Below, one piece after another: positions 42,534-52,738 of a stretch of 64,000 bases of DNA. The position numbers and the translations under genes are program-made. The first letter of the stretch is position 1. Each line of letters starts with the position of its first letter. A model generated the notes under the pieces. That model saw only the letters and a program-made list of their open reading frames with translations, made no database searches and had not been told where the DNA came from. Source of the stretch: Mucilaginibacter ginsenosidivorans (lineage in GTDB: Bacteria > Bacteroidota > Bacteroidia > Sphingobacteriales > Sphingobacteriaceae); the NCBI RefSeq assembly GCF_007971025.1, contig NZ_CP042436.1, forward strand, positions 4,092,001 to 4,156,000, written 5' to 3'.

Positions 42534-45500
42534 ATGAGAATTTCAAATCGCGCCCTGCTCCTCTTGTTTCCTGTTCTGTGTTCATCTGCCGTTGTTTCTG
42601 CCCAAAAAAAGAAGCTTAACGATTATACCAAATTGGTAAACCCTTTTATTGGCACCGGGGGGCATGGCCATACCTATCCGGGTGCGGTTGTTCCTTTCGG
42701 TATGGTACAGTTAAGTCCCGATACCCGCCTTACCGGCTGGGACGGCTGTTCCGGTTACTATTTTACCGATACAGTTGTTTATGGCTTTTCGCATACACAT
42801 TTAAGTGGCACCGGCATAGCCGATTATTGCGACGTTTTGTTTATGCCAACCACCGGCGAGCCGCAATTTAAGAACACCGACTACATGTCGGGTTTTAGCA
42901 AAAAAAATGAAAGCGCTTCGCCGGGGTATTATAAGACCAGGTTAGACAAGTACAATATAGGTGTCGAACTTACTGCCACTAAACGCGTGGGTGTACATCG
43001 CTACGATTATCCCCGCACTTCGCAGGCAAATATCATTATCGACCTGCAGCACCGTGACGAGGTACTGGATTCGTGGATAGAAGTGGTGAACGATCACGAG
43101 ATCAGGGGGCTTCGCCGCTCGAGATCATGGGCTAAGGACCAGTACGTTTACTTTTATGCCAAATTCTCGAAATCTTTTAAAACCTACGGTATGGCACTTA
43201 ACGATCAGTTGCAGCCGGGCCAGAGCAAAGTACAGGGTAAAAATGTGAAGATGTATATCCAGTTCGATAACCCCGGCGATGTGGTATCAAAAGTAGGCAT
43301 CTCGTCTGTAAGCGCCGAAGGGGCCTTAAAAAACCTGGATGCCGAAGTACCAGACTTCGATTTTAAAAAAATAGAAAAACAAGCGAAGGCCGACTGGAAC
43401 AACGAACTAAACAAGATACAAGTTGAAGGTGGCGCGCCGCCGGTATCGTCACAGGCGCGCAGCCCACAAGGCCCTCCCGGGTACGACCGTCCGCAGCAAA
43501 AAAATCAAGCTAAAGCAGTTGACCAAAGCAAAGTCAAACAAACCATATTCTATACCGCGCTATATCATTGCATGTCGGCGCCCAATATTTATAGCGATGT
43601 TGACGGACAGTACCGCGGTCTCGATCAAAAGATACACAAAGCCGACGGCTTTGATTATTATACCGTCTTTTCTTTGTGGGATACTTTCAGGGCGGAGGAT
43701 CCTTTGTTTACGATCATCGACAAAAAACGCACGCTCGATTTCATCAAAAGTTTCCTGGCAATGTACGAACAGGGTGGGCTGTTGCCGATATGGCCGCTGG
43801 GGTCCGACGAGACTTATTGTATGGTGGGCAACCATTCAATCCCTGTCATTGTCGACGCCTATGCAAAGGGCATTCGTGGTTTTGACGCCGAAGAGGCCTT
43901 TACCGCAATGAAGGCCGCCGTGAACCGCGACCAGTTCGGGTTGGATAGCTACCGTAAGCATGGCGCCGTGTTAGCTGACGACGAGCACGAATCGGTATCT
44001 AAAACACTGGATTATGCCTACGACGACTGGTGCATTGCTCAAATGGCAAAAATGCTGAATAAACCACAGGATTATGCCGTGTTCATCAAACGGGCTCAAT
44101 ACTGGAAGAACATCATTAACGATCAGAATGGTTTTGCGCAGGCCCGGGTAAATGGCGGCTGGTATATGCCTTTCGAACCTACCGAGATCAATAATAATTA
44201 TACCGAAGGCAATGGATGGCAGTATTCATTCCTGGTACCGCAGGATGTTGATGGCTTGATAAAACGCATGGGGGGCCGCGATAAATTTGAAGAGAAACTG
44301 GATGAATTGTTTACCACAGATGCAAAATTAAGCGGCAAAGACCAGCCCGACGTTTCAGGTTTGATCGGCCAGTATGCACACGGTAACGAACCCAGCCATC
44401 ACATTGCGTACCTGTATAATTTCACCAATTCGCCCTATAAAACGCAATCCTATATCAACAGGATATTGAAAGATAAATATAGCGTCCTGCCCGACGGTTT
44501 GTCCGGTAACGAGGATTGCGGGCAAATGTCGGCCTGGTATGTGATGAGTTCGCTGGGGCTATATACGATTGAACCAGGTCAAACACAATACCAAGTGGGC
44601 CTGCCGCAGTTTGATAAGGCCACTATCTACCTCGAAAACGGAAAGAAATTCACTATAACAAATTCGGGTACCGGGGTAAGTTTTCAAAACATCTACCTGC
44701 AGGGAATGACGTTGAATAACAACCCTTATAATAAACTTTACGTGGAAGATAAGGATATACAAAGTGGCGGCACGTGGGATGTATATACCGGGCGCCTTGC
44801 CAATAAGCTTTTCCTGCAAGACCTGGTAAAACCCTCCTCGTCCATCACCGACAGCCTCATCGTATCGAACCCCTATTTTTCTAACTCGTCGCCAAGCTTC
44901 AAAAAGCCTTTCGACCTGGATATCAAATCGGCTGATGCGGATGCTAAGATTTATTACACACTTGATGGGTCAGTGCCTACTGCTAGTTCGACCCCTTACA
45001 GCAAACCGATAAATATATCGGCCAACACTACGGTGAAAGCCATTGCAATTAAAAATGGGAAGCCCAGCTTCGTGGATGAAGGAACGTTTGTCAAAATACG
45101 CGACGACATCAAGTTAAAGCTGCTTACCAAATACCTGCCCAACTACGCTGCTGAAGGCGATGAAAGCCTTATCAATGGCCTGCACGGGACGGCAAACTGG
45201 CGTACGGGCCACTGGCAGGGATACCAGGGCACCGATCTGGAGGCTGTAATAGACATGGGCCAGGTGAAACCGGTTAAAAAGGTCAGCCTCGGCACGCTGC
45301 AGGATAGCCGTTCGTGGATCGTATTTCCTAAACAGGTAGAATACTATACCTCAGATGATGGGGTCAATTATAAACTGGCTGCGACGGTAAATACTAAAGT
45401 TGATATTAAGGACCTGAACGTGCAAACGCAAACCTTTACCGCAAACCTTGATCTGAATGCCAGGTACATCAAAGTAATAGCCACACAGTATGGTCCCCTG

Positions 45501-45566
45501 CCCGACTGGCATGAAGGTAAGGGCCAGCCTTCCTATATTTTTGTGGATGAAATAACCATCGAATAG
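42534..45566 (+). CDS. GH92 alpha-mannosidase with C-terminal carbohydrate-binding modules
   Basis: Exported 1010-aa exo-alpha-mannosidase. After a signal peptide (RISNRALLLLFPVLCSSAVVSAQ) the GH92 catalytic domain begins LVNPFIGTGGHGHTYPGAVVPFGMVQLSPDTR and runs to about 770, with YTVFSLWDTFRAEDPL, YAHGNEPSHHIAYLYNF and GLSGNEDCGQMSAWYVMSSLGLY holding the catalytic acidic residues and Ca2+ site. A Pro/Gln/Lys-rich insert (about 299-330, around SPQGPPGYDRPQQKNQ) interrupts it. C-terminal: a chitobiase-like module (about 785-850, TLDGSVPTASSTPYSKPINI) and a discoidin-like F5/8 domain (about 860-1010). No SusCD pair is nearby. Confidence 0.92.
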   Translation: MRISNRALLLLFPVLCSSAVVSAQKKKLNDYTKLVNPFIGTGGHGHTYPGAVVPFGMVQLSPDTRLTGWDGCSGYYFTDTVVYGFSHTHLSGTGIADYCDVLFMPTTGEPQFKNTDYMSGFSKKNESASPGYYKTRLDKYNIGVELTATKRVGVHRYDYPRTSQANIIIDLQHRDEVLDSWIEVVNDHEIRGLRRSRSWAKDQYVYFYAKFSKSFKTYGMALNDQLQPGQSKVQGKNVKMYIQFDNPGDVVSKVGISSVSAEGALKNLDAEVPDFDFKKIEKQAKADWNNELNKIQVEGGAPPVSSQARSPQGPPGYDRPQQKNQAKAVDQSKVKQTIFYTALYHCMSAPNIYSDVDGQYRGLDQKIHKADGFDYYTVFSLWDTFRAEDPLFTIIDKKRTLDFIKSFLAMYEQGGLLPIWPLGSDETYCMVGNHSIPVIVDAYAKGIRGFDAEEAFTAMKAAVNRDQFGLDSYRKHGAVLADDEHESVSKTLDYAYDDWCIAQMAKMLNKPQDYAVFIKRAQYWKNIINDQNGFAQARVNGGWYMPFEPTEINNNYTEGNGWQYSFLVPQDVDGLIKRMGGRDKFEEKLDELFTTDAKLSGKDQPDVSGLIGQYAHGNEPSHHIAYLYNFTNSPYKTQSYINRILKDKYSVLPDGLSGNEDCGQMSAWYVMSSLGLYTIEPGQTQYQVGLPQFDKATIYLENGKKFTITNSGTGVSFQNIYLQGMTLNNNPYNKLYVEDKDIQSGGTWDVYTGRLANKLFLQDLVKPSSSITDSLIVSNPYFSNSSPSFKKPFDLDIKSADADAKIYYTLDGSVPTASSTPYSKPINISANTTVKAIAIKNGKPSFVDEGTFVKIRDDIKLKLLTKYLPNYAAEGDESLINGLHGTANWRTGHWQGYQGTDLEAVIDMGQVKPVKKVSLGTLQDSRSWIVFPKQVEYYTSDDGVNYKLAATVNTKVDIKDLNVQTQTFTANLDLNARYIKVIATQYGPLPDWHEGKGQPSYIFVDEITIE

Positions 45567-45636
45567 GACTTGTATAAGTGGGATAATTAGCTATATTTAT
45601 TCATTTAATTGAACAACCTAAATAACTAATTATCAG

Positions 45637-46017
45637 ATGGAACCAAATAACAACATTTCGACACCGGATGATGGAAAAACCGTGGGCATCATCAGTTACT
45701 TAACCATTGTGGGATGGCTTATTGCCTATTTTGCCATGCACAATGAAAAAAAGACAGAGCAGGGAAGCTACCAGCTAAGGCAAACCCTCCTTTTCTACAT
45801 TGTTTCAATAGGATTTTTTGTGATCTGGCGGGTAGTTATTGTTGCACTGCTTTTTACGTCACTAACTATGCTGGCGCTTGCCGGAACAATTATCTGGATC
45901 GTTGATATCGGGTTTTTTGTTCTCTGGCTTTTAGGATTCATAGGTGCCGTTAACGGGCAAAAGAAACCCATACCGCTAATCGGCGATATGGCGCAAACCA
46001 TGTTCCCCGGAATTTGA
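45637..46017 (+). CDS. DUF4870 small membrane protein
   Basis: A 126-aa protein with three TM segments (about 20-37, 53-74, 78-104): GIISYLTIVGWLIAYFAMHNEKKTEQGSYQLRQTLLFYIVSIGF is typical of the DUF4870/Tic20-like family. The N-terminal ~15 residues are polar. Function unknown; relatives are general membrane proteins in many Bacteroidota. Ends ahead of a strong hairpin terminator. Confidence 0.85.
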   Translation: MEPNNNISTPDDGKTVGIISYLTIVGWLIAYFAMHNEKKTEQGSYQLRQTLLFYIVSIGFFVIWRVVIVALLFTSLTMLALAGTIIWIVDIGFFVLWLLGFIGAVNGQKKPIPLIGDMAQTMFPGI

Positions 46018-46067
46018 TCCTACCATTTTAATTCCCGGCAATTTTGCGAAACAATACTGATCTATTT

Positions 46068-46103
46068 GAATAGAGGTGCAATTATGCTACCTCTATTCTT
46101 TTT
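46068..46103 (+). terminator. Rho-independent terminator overlapping the ppk2 3' end
   Basis: Arms GAATAGAGGT (46068-46077) and ACCTCTATTC (46089-46098) are perfectly paired around an 11-nt loop and followed by TTTTTCC. It terminates the DUF4870 gene on the + strand. The right arm overlaps the last codons and stop of ppk2 on the other strand. Confidence 0.8.
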
Positions 46104-46971
46104 CCAGCTTTTGCTTCATCGACTGTAATTTTTTCAGTTCCTCGCCGGGCAGAACGGGATATTTCAATTTCAGGTTTGTCAAAATATCCAGTATTGTGGT
46201 TGATATGGCTATGCGTGTAAACCATTTTTTATCCGCAGGAATAACGTACCAGGGATTTTCGGGGGTGGCGGTTTCTCTTATTGCGGTTTCATAAGCATCC
46301 ATATATTGATCCCAGTATTTTCGCTCCTCCACGTCTGCCGCGGAAAACTTCCAGTTCTTGGCCGGGTCCTCAATCCGTTCGAGGAACCGTTTCTTTTGCT
46401 CTGCTTTCGAAACGTGCAAAAAGAACTTGATGATGATTGTCCCGTTGCGATGCAGGTGTTTTTCAAAATCGCGGATGCTCTCATACCGTTGTTTCCAAAA
46501 ATCCTTACCCATCTTTTCTAAGCCATTGGTTTCCGGCAGGCTCTCTTTCACCAGCAGTTCGGGATGTACCCTGGTAACCAGGACATTTTCGTAATGCGAC
46601 CGGTTAAATATTCCTATTCTGCCGCGTTCGGGTAAAGCAATATAATGCCGCCATAAAAAATCATGATCATATTCCGCAACACTCGGCTGTTTAAAGCTGT
46701 AAACCTGGCAGCCCTGCGGGTTAAGGCCCGACATGGTGTGTTTAATAGCGCTATCCTTACCAGCGGCGTCCATTGCCTGGAAAATGATCAGTAAAGCATA
46801 GCGGTTTGATGCATACAATTCCGTCTCAACTTCGGCCGTCTGCTTTATCAGGTCGCCGAGTATTATTTCTGCATCCTCCTTTTTATAATCCGACGCATAA
46901 GCGGTATCAAAGGCGCGCAGCGAGAATTTCTTATCACCGGTGATCCTGAACCGGTCAGTAAGATTTTTCAT
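46093..46971 (-). CDS. ppk2: Polyphosphate kinase 2 family protein
   Basis: A 292-aa PPK2-fold phosphotransferase that uses polyphosphate to phosphorylate nucleotides. Walker A is IIFQAMDAAGKDSAIKHTMSG (about 65-85), the lid and acceptor segment is GRIGIFNRSHYENVLVTRVHPE with the conserved Asn-Arg-Ser-His, and Walker B-like acidic residues follow in RYESIRDFEKHLHRNGTIIIKFFLHVSKAEQKKRFLER. The single-domain length fits class I/III. Together with ppk1 at the left edge, the genome can both make and spend polyphosphate. Nucleotide preference (AMP or ADP) is not deducible here. Confidence 0.9.
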   Translation of the reverse strand: MKNLTDRFRITGDKKFSLRAFDTAYASDYKKEDAEIILGDLIKQTAEVETELYASNRYALLIIFQAMDAAGKDSAIKHTMSGLNPQGCQVYSFKQPSVAEYDHDFLWRHYIALPERGRIGIFNRSHYENVLVTRVHPELLVKESLPETNGLEKMGKDFWKQRYESIRDFEKHLHRNGTIIIKFFLHVSKAEQKKRFLERIEDPAKNWKFSAADVEERKYWDQYMDAYETAIRETATPENPWYVIPADKKWFTRIAISTTILDILTNLKLKYPVLPGEELKKLQSMKQKLEKE

Positions 46972-47026
46972 AAAAAAAGCTTTAGGCTAAGTTAACTTAA
47001 AATTTAATGCATAATGTTCCGTTACT

Positions 47027-47034
47027 TATATTTG
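47027..47034 (+). promoter_or_regulatory. Candidate -7 box for the penicillin-binding protein gene
   Basis: TATATTTG fits TAnnTTTG exactly, 46 bp before the ATG at 47080. No good -33 TTTG at 19 bp spacing, so the assignment is tentative. Confidence 0.4.
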
Positions 47035-47079
47035 CCGTCCGTGCTATGATTTAGCGGCTTAAATTCACATCTTTACCAA

Positions 47080-49410
47080 ATGTTCCGGGAAATAAAAAAC
47101 AGGTTTCTTCGCTATACTGTTATCTTAATCTATTCCATAATCATCTTTTTCTGCGCTATCGAACTAAATTTTCTTTGGCTGTTTGGCTATTCGCCAACGA
47201 TGGACGACATTAAAAACCCAACCATGTCGGTCGTTTCCGAGGTCTATTATTCCGACGGAAAGCTCATCGGCAGGTATTATAAGGAAAACCGCTCCCCGGT
47301 AGAGTTCAATAAAATATCCCCCGATCTGATACATGCCCTGGTGGCCACAGAAGACGTGCGCTTTTATAACCACAGCGGTGTCGACTTCTACGGATTTTTA
47401 ACCAGTATGCTGTCCACCGCCAAAGGCGACAGGCGCGGCGGAAGTACAATTACCCAGCAACTGGCCAAAAACCTTTTCGAAACGCGCAAGAAGAAATCAC
47501 AGGGGGTTATAAAACACGTACCGTTTATCCGAACGCTTGTTTTTAAATGTAAAGAATGGCTTACAGCGCTGGAGATAGAGCATGTTTATACCAAGCAGCA
47601 GATACTCACGCTTTATTTTAACACCGTCCCCTTTGGTAATAATTCATTCGGTATCAAGGCAGCATCGTTAAAGTATTTCGACAAAAGCCCCGATTCGATT
47701 TCCCAGAGCCAGTCGGCAATGCTGATAGGTATGTTAAAAGCCACCTCCACTTACAACCCTATCCGTAATCCTGAAAGAAGCACAGAGCGCCGCAACATTG
47801 TGCTGGCGCAGATGCAGAAATATGGGTATATCACAAAGGCTCAATACGAAGATGACATTAAACAGCCCCTGAATCTCGATCTGAGTTATGTCGAAGATGA
47901 ATCGGCCGGCGATTCCTATTTGCGCGAAGCTGTCGAAAAATGGCTCGATAAATGGTGTAAAGATAAAGGCTACAACCTGTACGAGGATGGCCTGAAAATA
48001 TACACCACTATCGATTCGCGCCTGCAGCAATACGCGGAAGAAGCGGTTGCCGAAAAAATGAAAATGCTGCAAAAACGGTTTTATAATCTATGGGGAAATA
48101 AAGTTCCCTGGCGCGATCTGAGCGGCAATATTATCACCGATTTTATTTTGAAGAACGAACAGCGTTTGCCCATCTATAAATTACTCGATAAAAAATATCA
48201 CGGTGACACTACGCAGATACAGGAGTATTTTGAGAAGAAAAAGAAGATGAGGATATTTTCGTGGAATGGCGACAGGGATACGCTGTTCTCAACCGTCGAC
48301 TCTATAAAATACTATGCCAAAATACTCAATACAGGCATGATGACCATTGAACCTTCATCGGGTAAAATAAAGGTTTGGGTTGGCGGTATCGATCACCGCT
48401 TCTTCAATTACGACCACGTAAACCAGTCCAAACGCCAGGCAGGTTCTACTTTTAAACCATTTGCCTATGTAACCGCGCTCGACAATGGTTTTACACCCTG
48501 CGATAAATTCACCGATCGTCCCGTATCCATCAAATTCATGGACAATGGAAAGCCCGACGTATGGGAGCCGCAAAATGCCGATTTTCATTTTAGTTACATG
48601 GATATGTCGCTTCGCTGGGCGATGGGAAAATCCGTTAACTCGATAACTGCGCAGGTTACAGAAAAAGTCGGGTGGGATAAGGTGGTGGATTACGCTCATA
48701 AATGTGGTATCGAGAGTCCTTTGAAATCTGTGCCTTCGGTTTCATTGGGAACAAATGATGTATCGGTTTACGAGATGGTGAGAGCGTACAGCACTTTCCT
48801 GAATAAAGGCGAGCGCATCGACCCTATCCTGGTTAGCAAAATTGTCGACCAGGACGGGGAGGTTGTTGCAGAATTTACGTCGAAAAAAGAAAGGGTATTG
48901 AGCGAGGAAACCGCGTGGCTGATGCTTTACATGTTCAGGGGCGGCATGGATGAGCCCGGAGGTACTTCACAGGCTTTATGGGAATACCCGGGATTATGGA
49001 AAAAGAATAACAACCAGATCGGCGGCAAAACCGGCACCTCGTCCAAATATGTCGATGGCTGGTACATGGGTATTACCAAAGACCTTGTGACCGGGGTTTG
49101 GGTGGGATGTGACGACCGCAGTGTCCATTTCACGAGTTCGGAAACCGGGGAAGGTTCGCACACGGCGCTGCCAATTTTTGGCCGGTTTATGGAGAAGGTT
49201 TATGCCGATCCGAAATCGGGTTATACCCCCGGTCCTTTCCCAAAACCCTGGGTTAAGATCACCAAACAGTATGATTGCCCGTCGCCTCATATCGAAACAG
49301 ATACGTTGACCGCTGACAGCCTGGATATGCCGTTGGATACTTTACAAACTCCCCAGGTAAAAGAGGAAGACCCGGAAAACAAAAAACCGCCCGAGCAGCA
49401 AAACCGGTAG
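47080..49410 (+). CDS. Penicillin-binding protein 1A (bifunctional)
   Basis: Peptidoglycan synthase of 776 aa. An N-terminal TM anchor (about 11-35) is followed by the GT51 glycosyltransferase: catalytic Glu91 in VATEDVRFYNHSGVDFYG, and GGSTITQQLAKNLF. The transpeptidase domain (about 430-700) has the SxxK motif in AGSTFKPFAY, SxN in GKSVNSITAQ and KTGT in GGKTGTSSKYVDGWYMG. A Pro-rich tail follows. Targets of beta-lactams, acting at the inner membrane. It stands alone; the next gene is 117 bp further on. Confidence 0.94.
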   Translation: MFREIKNRFLRYTVILIYSIIIFFCAIELNFLWLFGYSPTMDDIKNPTMSVVSEVYYSDGKLIGRYYKENRSPVEFNKISPDLIHALVATEDVRFYNHSGVDFYGFLTSMLSTAKGDRRGGSTITQQLAKNLFETRKKKSQGVIKHVPFIRTLVFKCKEWLTALEIEHVYTKQQILTLYFNTVPFGNNSFGIKAASLKYFDKSPDSISQSQSAMLIGMLKATSTYNPIRNPERSTERRNIVLAQMQKYGYITKAQYEDDIKQPLNLDLSYVEDESAGDSYLREAVEKWLDKWCKDKGYNLYEDGLKIYTTIDSRLQQYAEEAVAEKMKMLQKRFYNLWGNKVPWRDLSGNIITDFILKNEQRLPIYKLLDKKYHGDTTQIQEYFEKKKKMRIFSWNGDRDTLFSTVDSIKYYAKILNTGMMTIEPSSGKIKVWVGGIDHRFFNYDHVNQSKRQAGSTFKPFAYVTALDNGFTPCDKFTDRPVSIKFMDNGKPDVWEPQNADFHFSYMDMSLRWAMGKSVNSITAQVTEKVGWDKVVDYAHKCGIESPLKSVPSVSLGTNDVSVYEMVRAYSTFLNKGERIDPILVSKIVDQDGEVVAEFTSKKERVLSEETAWLMLYMFRGGMDEPGGTSQALWEYPGLWKKNNNQIGGKTGTSSKYVDGWYMGITKDLVTGVWVGCDDRSVHFTSSETGEGSHTALPIFGRFMEKVYADPKSGYTPGPFPKPWVKITKQYDCPSPHIETDTLTADSLDMPLDTLQTPQVKEEDPENKKPPEQQNR

Positions 49411-49527
49411 CCGGCAAGGTCTTTTAATTGTTAAATTTGGGCCGCAAATAATAATTTCCCGGTTTGAACTGTTATATTACGACGGTAAATCCCGAATTCA
49501 AATTTAGTCCGCACCTGTTGTCTGATC

Positions 49528-52500
49528 ATGAATAAACTTTACGCAAACCTACTGTTGAACAAGCGATATTTTATCATTCTATGCTGCTTCGCCGGCTCAC
49601 TGCTTTTTAGTTTTAATGCGAATGCACAGTATTTCGGTCAGAATAAAGTGCGTTACAAAAACCTCAAGTTCAAAGTTTATCATACACCGCATTTTGATAT
49701 TTACTACTATATAAAGAACGACAGCCTGATCAAACGGTTTGCGCAGGAAAGTGAGCTTTGGTACACCATACATCAGCAGGTGTTCAGGGACACTTTCAGG
49801 AAAGCAAACCCGATCATTCTTTATGCCGATCATCCCGATTTCCAGCAGACAACCGCTATCGACGGCGACATCGGCGTAGGTACCGGCGGTGTTACCGAGG
49901 GTTTAAAAAACCGAGTGGTGATGCCCATAATGGAAACCAACCAAACTACCCGGCACGTTATCGGGCACGAATTGGTGCACGCTTTCCAATATCATGCTTT
50001 GCTCGGCCACGATTCATCGAACTATGAAAACCTGGCAAACCTGCCGTTGTGGATGATTGAAGGTATGGCCGAATATCTTTCCCTTGGAAAAAAGGACGCC
50101 TTTACCGCCATGTGGATGCGCGATGCCTATCTCAATAAAAATATACCCACCATCCGCGACCTGACAGAAACCAATAAATACTTCCCTTACCGTTATGGCG
50201 AGGCTTTCTGGTCGTTCATAGGCTCAACTTATGGTGATACGGTAATCGTTCCGTTCTTTAAAAACACGGCCCGTTTTGGCCTTGAGTATGGTATACGGCG
50301 AACATTTGGCTACGACGATAAAACGCTTTCGAACCTCTGGAAAAACTCCATCGAGACGACATATAAGCCTTTCTTAAAGGACACAACGCAAAAACCCGTT
50401 GGCAAGCTTATCATCGACAATAAAAACTCGGGCGAACTGAACGTGGCCCCGGCTATCAGTCCGGACAGTAAATATTTGGCGTTTTTGTCGGAAAAGGACC
50501 TCTTCACCATCGATCTTTATTTAGCCGACGCACAAACGGGGCGCGTTATTCGGCGGCTGACCAGTAAAGTTTCCAACACGCGTATAGACGAATTCAACTT
50601 TATAGAATCGGCTGGCGCCTGGTCGCCCGACAGCAGGAAATTCGCGTTCAGTATTTTTAGCCACGGGCGCAACCGCCTGCTGGTGGTAAGTGTGCCGGAT
50701 GGACGTGTGCTGGATGATATTTCTATGGGCAAAGCTGAACAATTTAGTAACGTAACATGGTCGCCTGACGGAAGCAACGTCGTTTTCCAGGCTTTAGCTG
50801 ATGGCCAGGGCGACCTGTATATGTACAATTTTGGTACAAAAAAAGTAACTCAGCTAACCAATGATAAATATTCGGATTACCAGCCCTCCTATTCGCACGA
50901 TGGAAAAAAAATAATATTTACCAGCGATCGTACCACCTATGATAAATCGCTGTCACAAACTATCACTTTCAACCTGGCCGAGCTTGATCTTGCAACCGGC
51001 AAGGTAACCGACATTAAAGTATTTGATGGCGCCAATAATCTCGACCCGCAATATTCGGCCGATGATAAGCAGGTTTATTTCTTGTCCAACAGGGATGGCT
51101 TCCGCAATATGTACCGTTACACGCTTGCCGATGGCAAGGTTGAGCAAATGACCGACCTGTTTACCGGCATTTGTGGCATCACAGAATATTCGCCGGCCCT
51201 TAGCATCTCAAACAGCGACGATATTGTTTATTCGTATTATAACAAACAAAAATATTTCCTTTATAATGCAAAAGCCTCGGAGTTTACACCGAAGGTTGTA
51301 AATGGCGAATCGACAAATTTCGACGCCGCGATGCTTCCGCCAACACGCTCGGTTGGTGTCGATCTGATCAACTCCAACCTGAATAATTTTCTTGCCTATA
51401 AGAAACTACCGGCCGACTCCATCAAATCGATGCCGTACCGGCCGCAATTCAAGCTTGATTATTTGGCCAGCAGCGGTGTAGGTGCCTCGATCAGCCAGTT
51501 CGGTGCCGGTATTTCAAGTGGCGTGCAGGGCGTTTTCAGCGATATTTTGGGCCGCAACCTCATTTATGCAGGGCTTGATGTTAACGGTCAGGTGTACGAC
51601 TTTGGCGGGCAGTTTATCTATATCAATCAGCAAGGTCGCTGGAACTGGGGTGGCGGTATATCGCATATCCCCTATCAATTTGCCAATTATAGTATAATTT
51701 CAACTAATTACCAGGTTAACAGCAGCACCTCGGTGCCCGCGATACAGGAGCGTTATGATATTATCCGGATTTTTGCGGACCAGGCAAATATCTTTACTTC
51801 CTACCCGTTTTCAAAACTGGCCCGCATCGAATTTGGCACCGGGCTGTCGCATTACTATTACCGGGTAGACCGGTATAACAGTTTTTACCAGGTCGACAAC
51901 GGCGGCAATATTACCGGCTACCTTGGTAGTGATCATCAGCACGTCGCCAATTCTGATTACAATGCCGATCCATCAAACGGCGCGCAGCTGATACCGTTCA
52001 CTATTTATAATGTCAGCACTGCGCTTATCGGCGATAACTCCTATTTTGGAGTGGCCTCGCCTTTGAACGGTTTCCGTTACCGTTTGCAGGCCGAATACGA
52101 CTTCGGTACGTTCCATTTCTTCGCCCCCACTATCGATCTTCGTAAATACATACGCGTTGCACCGGTAACATTGGCAGGAAGACTTTATGGCTATGGGCGT
52201 TTTGGCGGCGAAGACGGGTTATATCCGCTTTATCTTGGCTATCCGTTTTACATTCGCGGGTACGAGGCACAAACCTTCTACAATGGCAGCAATAAAACGC
52301 CGACCAATAACTTTACCATTGATAACCTTTCGGGCGATCGGATAGCTTTGGCTAATTTTGAAGTAAGGCTGCCGTTCACCGGCCCTGAAAAGCTTTCAGC
52401 TATTAAATCGAAATTCTTTTTCAGCGAATTGAACTTTTTTGCTGATGCGGGCTTAGCCTGGAGCGCCGGTGACAAGATCGAATTTAAAACCAACCCGACC

Positions 52501-52734
52501 CACTTGCGTGATGTGCCTGTGCTTGACCGAAACGGCAGTCCCGTTTTGGACAATACAACCGGCCAACCGTTAACCAGCCCGGTTTACTCGAAAGTACCTT
52601 CTTTAAGCTTTGGCGTTTCGTTAAGGGTCAACCTGTTCGGTTACTTTATACTCGAACCCTACCTGGCCTACCCGATCAATCGTACTGATATCAGCAAACC
52701 GGTATTCGGCTTAGGATTTACACCGGGATGGTAG
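49528..52734 (+). CDS. Outer-membrane protein: metalloprotease, TolB-like propeller and beta-barrel
   Basis: A 1068-aa predicted outer-membrane protein. A signal peptide (about 1-33) precedes a gluzincin-like domain with zinc motif HELVH (147-151) in RHVIGHELVHAFQYH and EGMAEY (about 178-183) as the third-ligand region. From about 300 there are repeated TolB/PD40-type blades (SPDSKYLAFLSEKD, SPDSRKFAFSIF, SPDGSNVVFQAL, SHDGKKIIFTSDR, SADDKQVYFLSNRDG), then from about 650 a beta-strand-rich barrel ending KPVFGLGFTPGW, with a terminal aromatic as in BamA-recognised barrels. The combination is known in Bacteroidota but uncharacterised. Role unknown; cotranscribed with fasciclin gene 4 bp downstream. 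Confidence 0.8.
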   Translation: MNKLYANLLLNKRYFIILCCFAGSLLFSFNANAQYFGQNKVRYKNLKFKVYHTPHFDIYYYIKNDSLIKRFAQESELWYTIHQQVFRDTFRKANPIILYADHPDFQQTTAIDGDIGVGTGGVTEGLKNRVVMPIMETNQTTRHVIGHELVHAFQYHALLGHDSSNYENLANLPLWMIEGMAEYLSLGKKDAFTAMWMRDAYLNKNIPTIRDLTETNKYFPYRYGEAFWSFIGSTYGDTVIVPFFKNTARFGLEYGIRRTFGYDDKTLSNLWKNSIETTYKPFLKDTTQKPVGKLIIDNKNSGELNVAPAISPDSKYLAFLSEKDLFTIDLYLADAQTGRVIRRLTSKVSNTRIDEFNFIESAGAWSPDSRKFAFSIFSHGRNRLLVVSVPDGRVLDDISMGKAEQFSNVTWSPDGSNVVFQALADGQGDLYMYNFGTKKVTQLTNDKYSDYQPSYSHDGKKIIFTSDRTTYDKSLSQTITFNLAELDLATGKVTDIKVFDGANNLDPQYSADDKQVYFLSNRDGFRNMYRYTLADGKVEQMTDLFTGICGITEYSPALSISNSDDIVYSYYNKQKYFLYNAKASEFTPKVVNGESTNFDAAMLPPTRSVGVDLINSNLNNFLAYKKLPADSIKSMPYRPQFKLDYLASSGVGASISQFGAGISSGVQGVFSDILGRNLIYAGLDVNGQVYDFGGQFIYINQQGRWNWGGGISHIPYQFANYSIISTNYQVNSSTSVPAIQERYDIIRIFADQANIFTSYPFSKLARIEFGTGLSHYYYRVDRYNSFYQVDNGGNITGYLGSDHQHVANSDYNADPSNGAQLIPFTIYNVSTALIGDNSYFGVASPLNGFRYRLQAEYDFGTFHFFAPTIDLRKYIRVAPVTLAGRLYGYGRFGGEDGLYPLYLGYPFYIRGYEAQTFYNGSNKTPTNNFTIDNLSGDRIALANFEVRLPFTGPEKLSAIKSKFFFSELNFFADAGLAWSAGDKIEFKTNPTHLRDVPVLDRNGSPVLDNTTGQPLTSPVYSKVPSLSFGVSLRVNLFGYFILEPYLAYPINRTDISKPVFGLGFTPGW

Positions 52735-52738
52735 TAAT

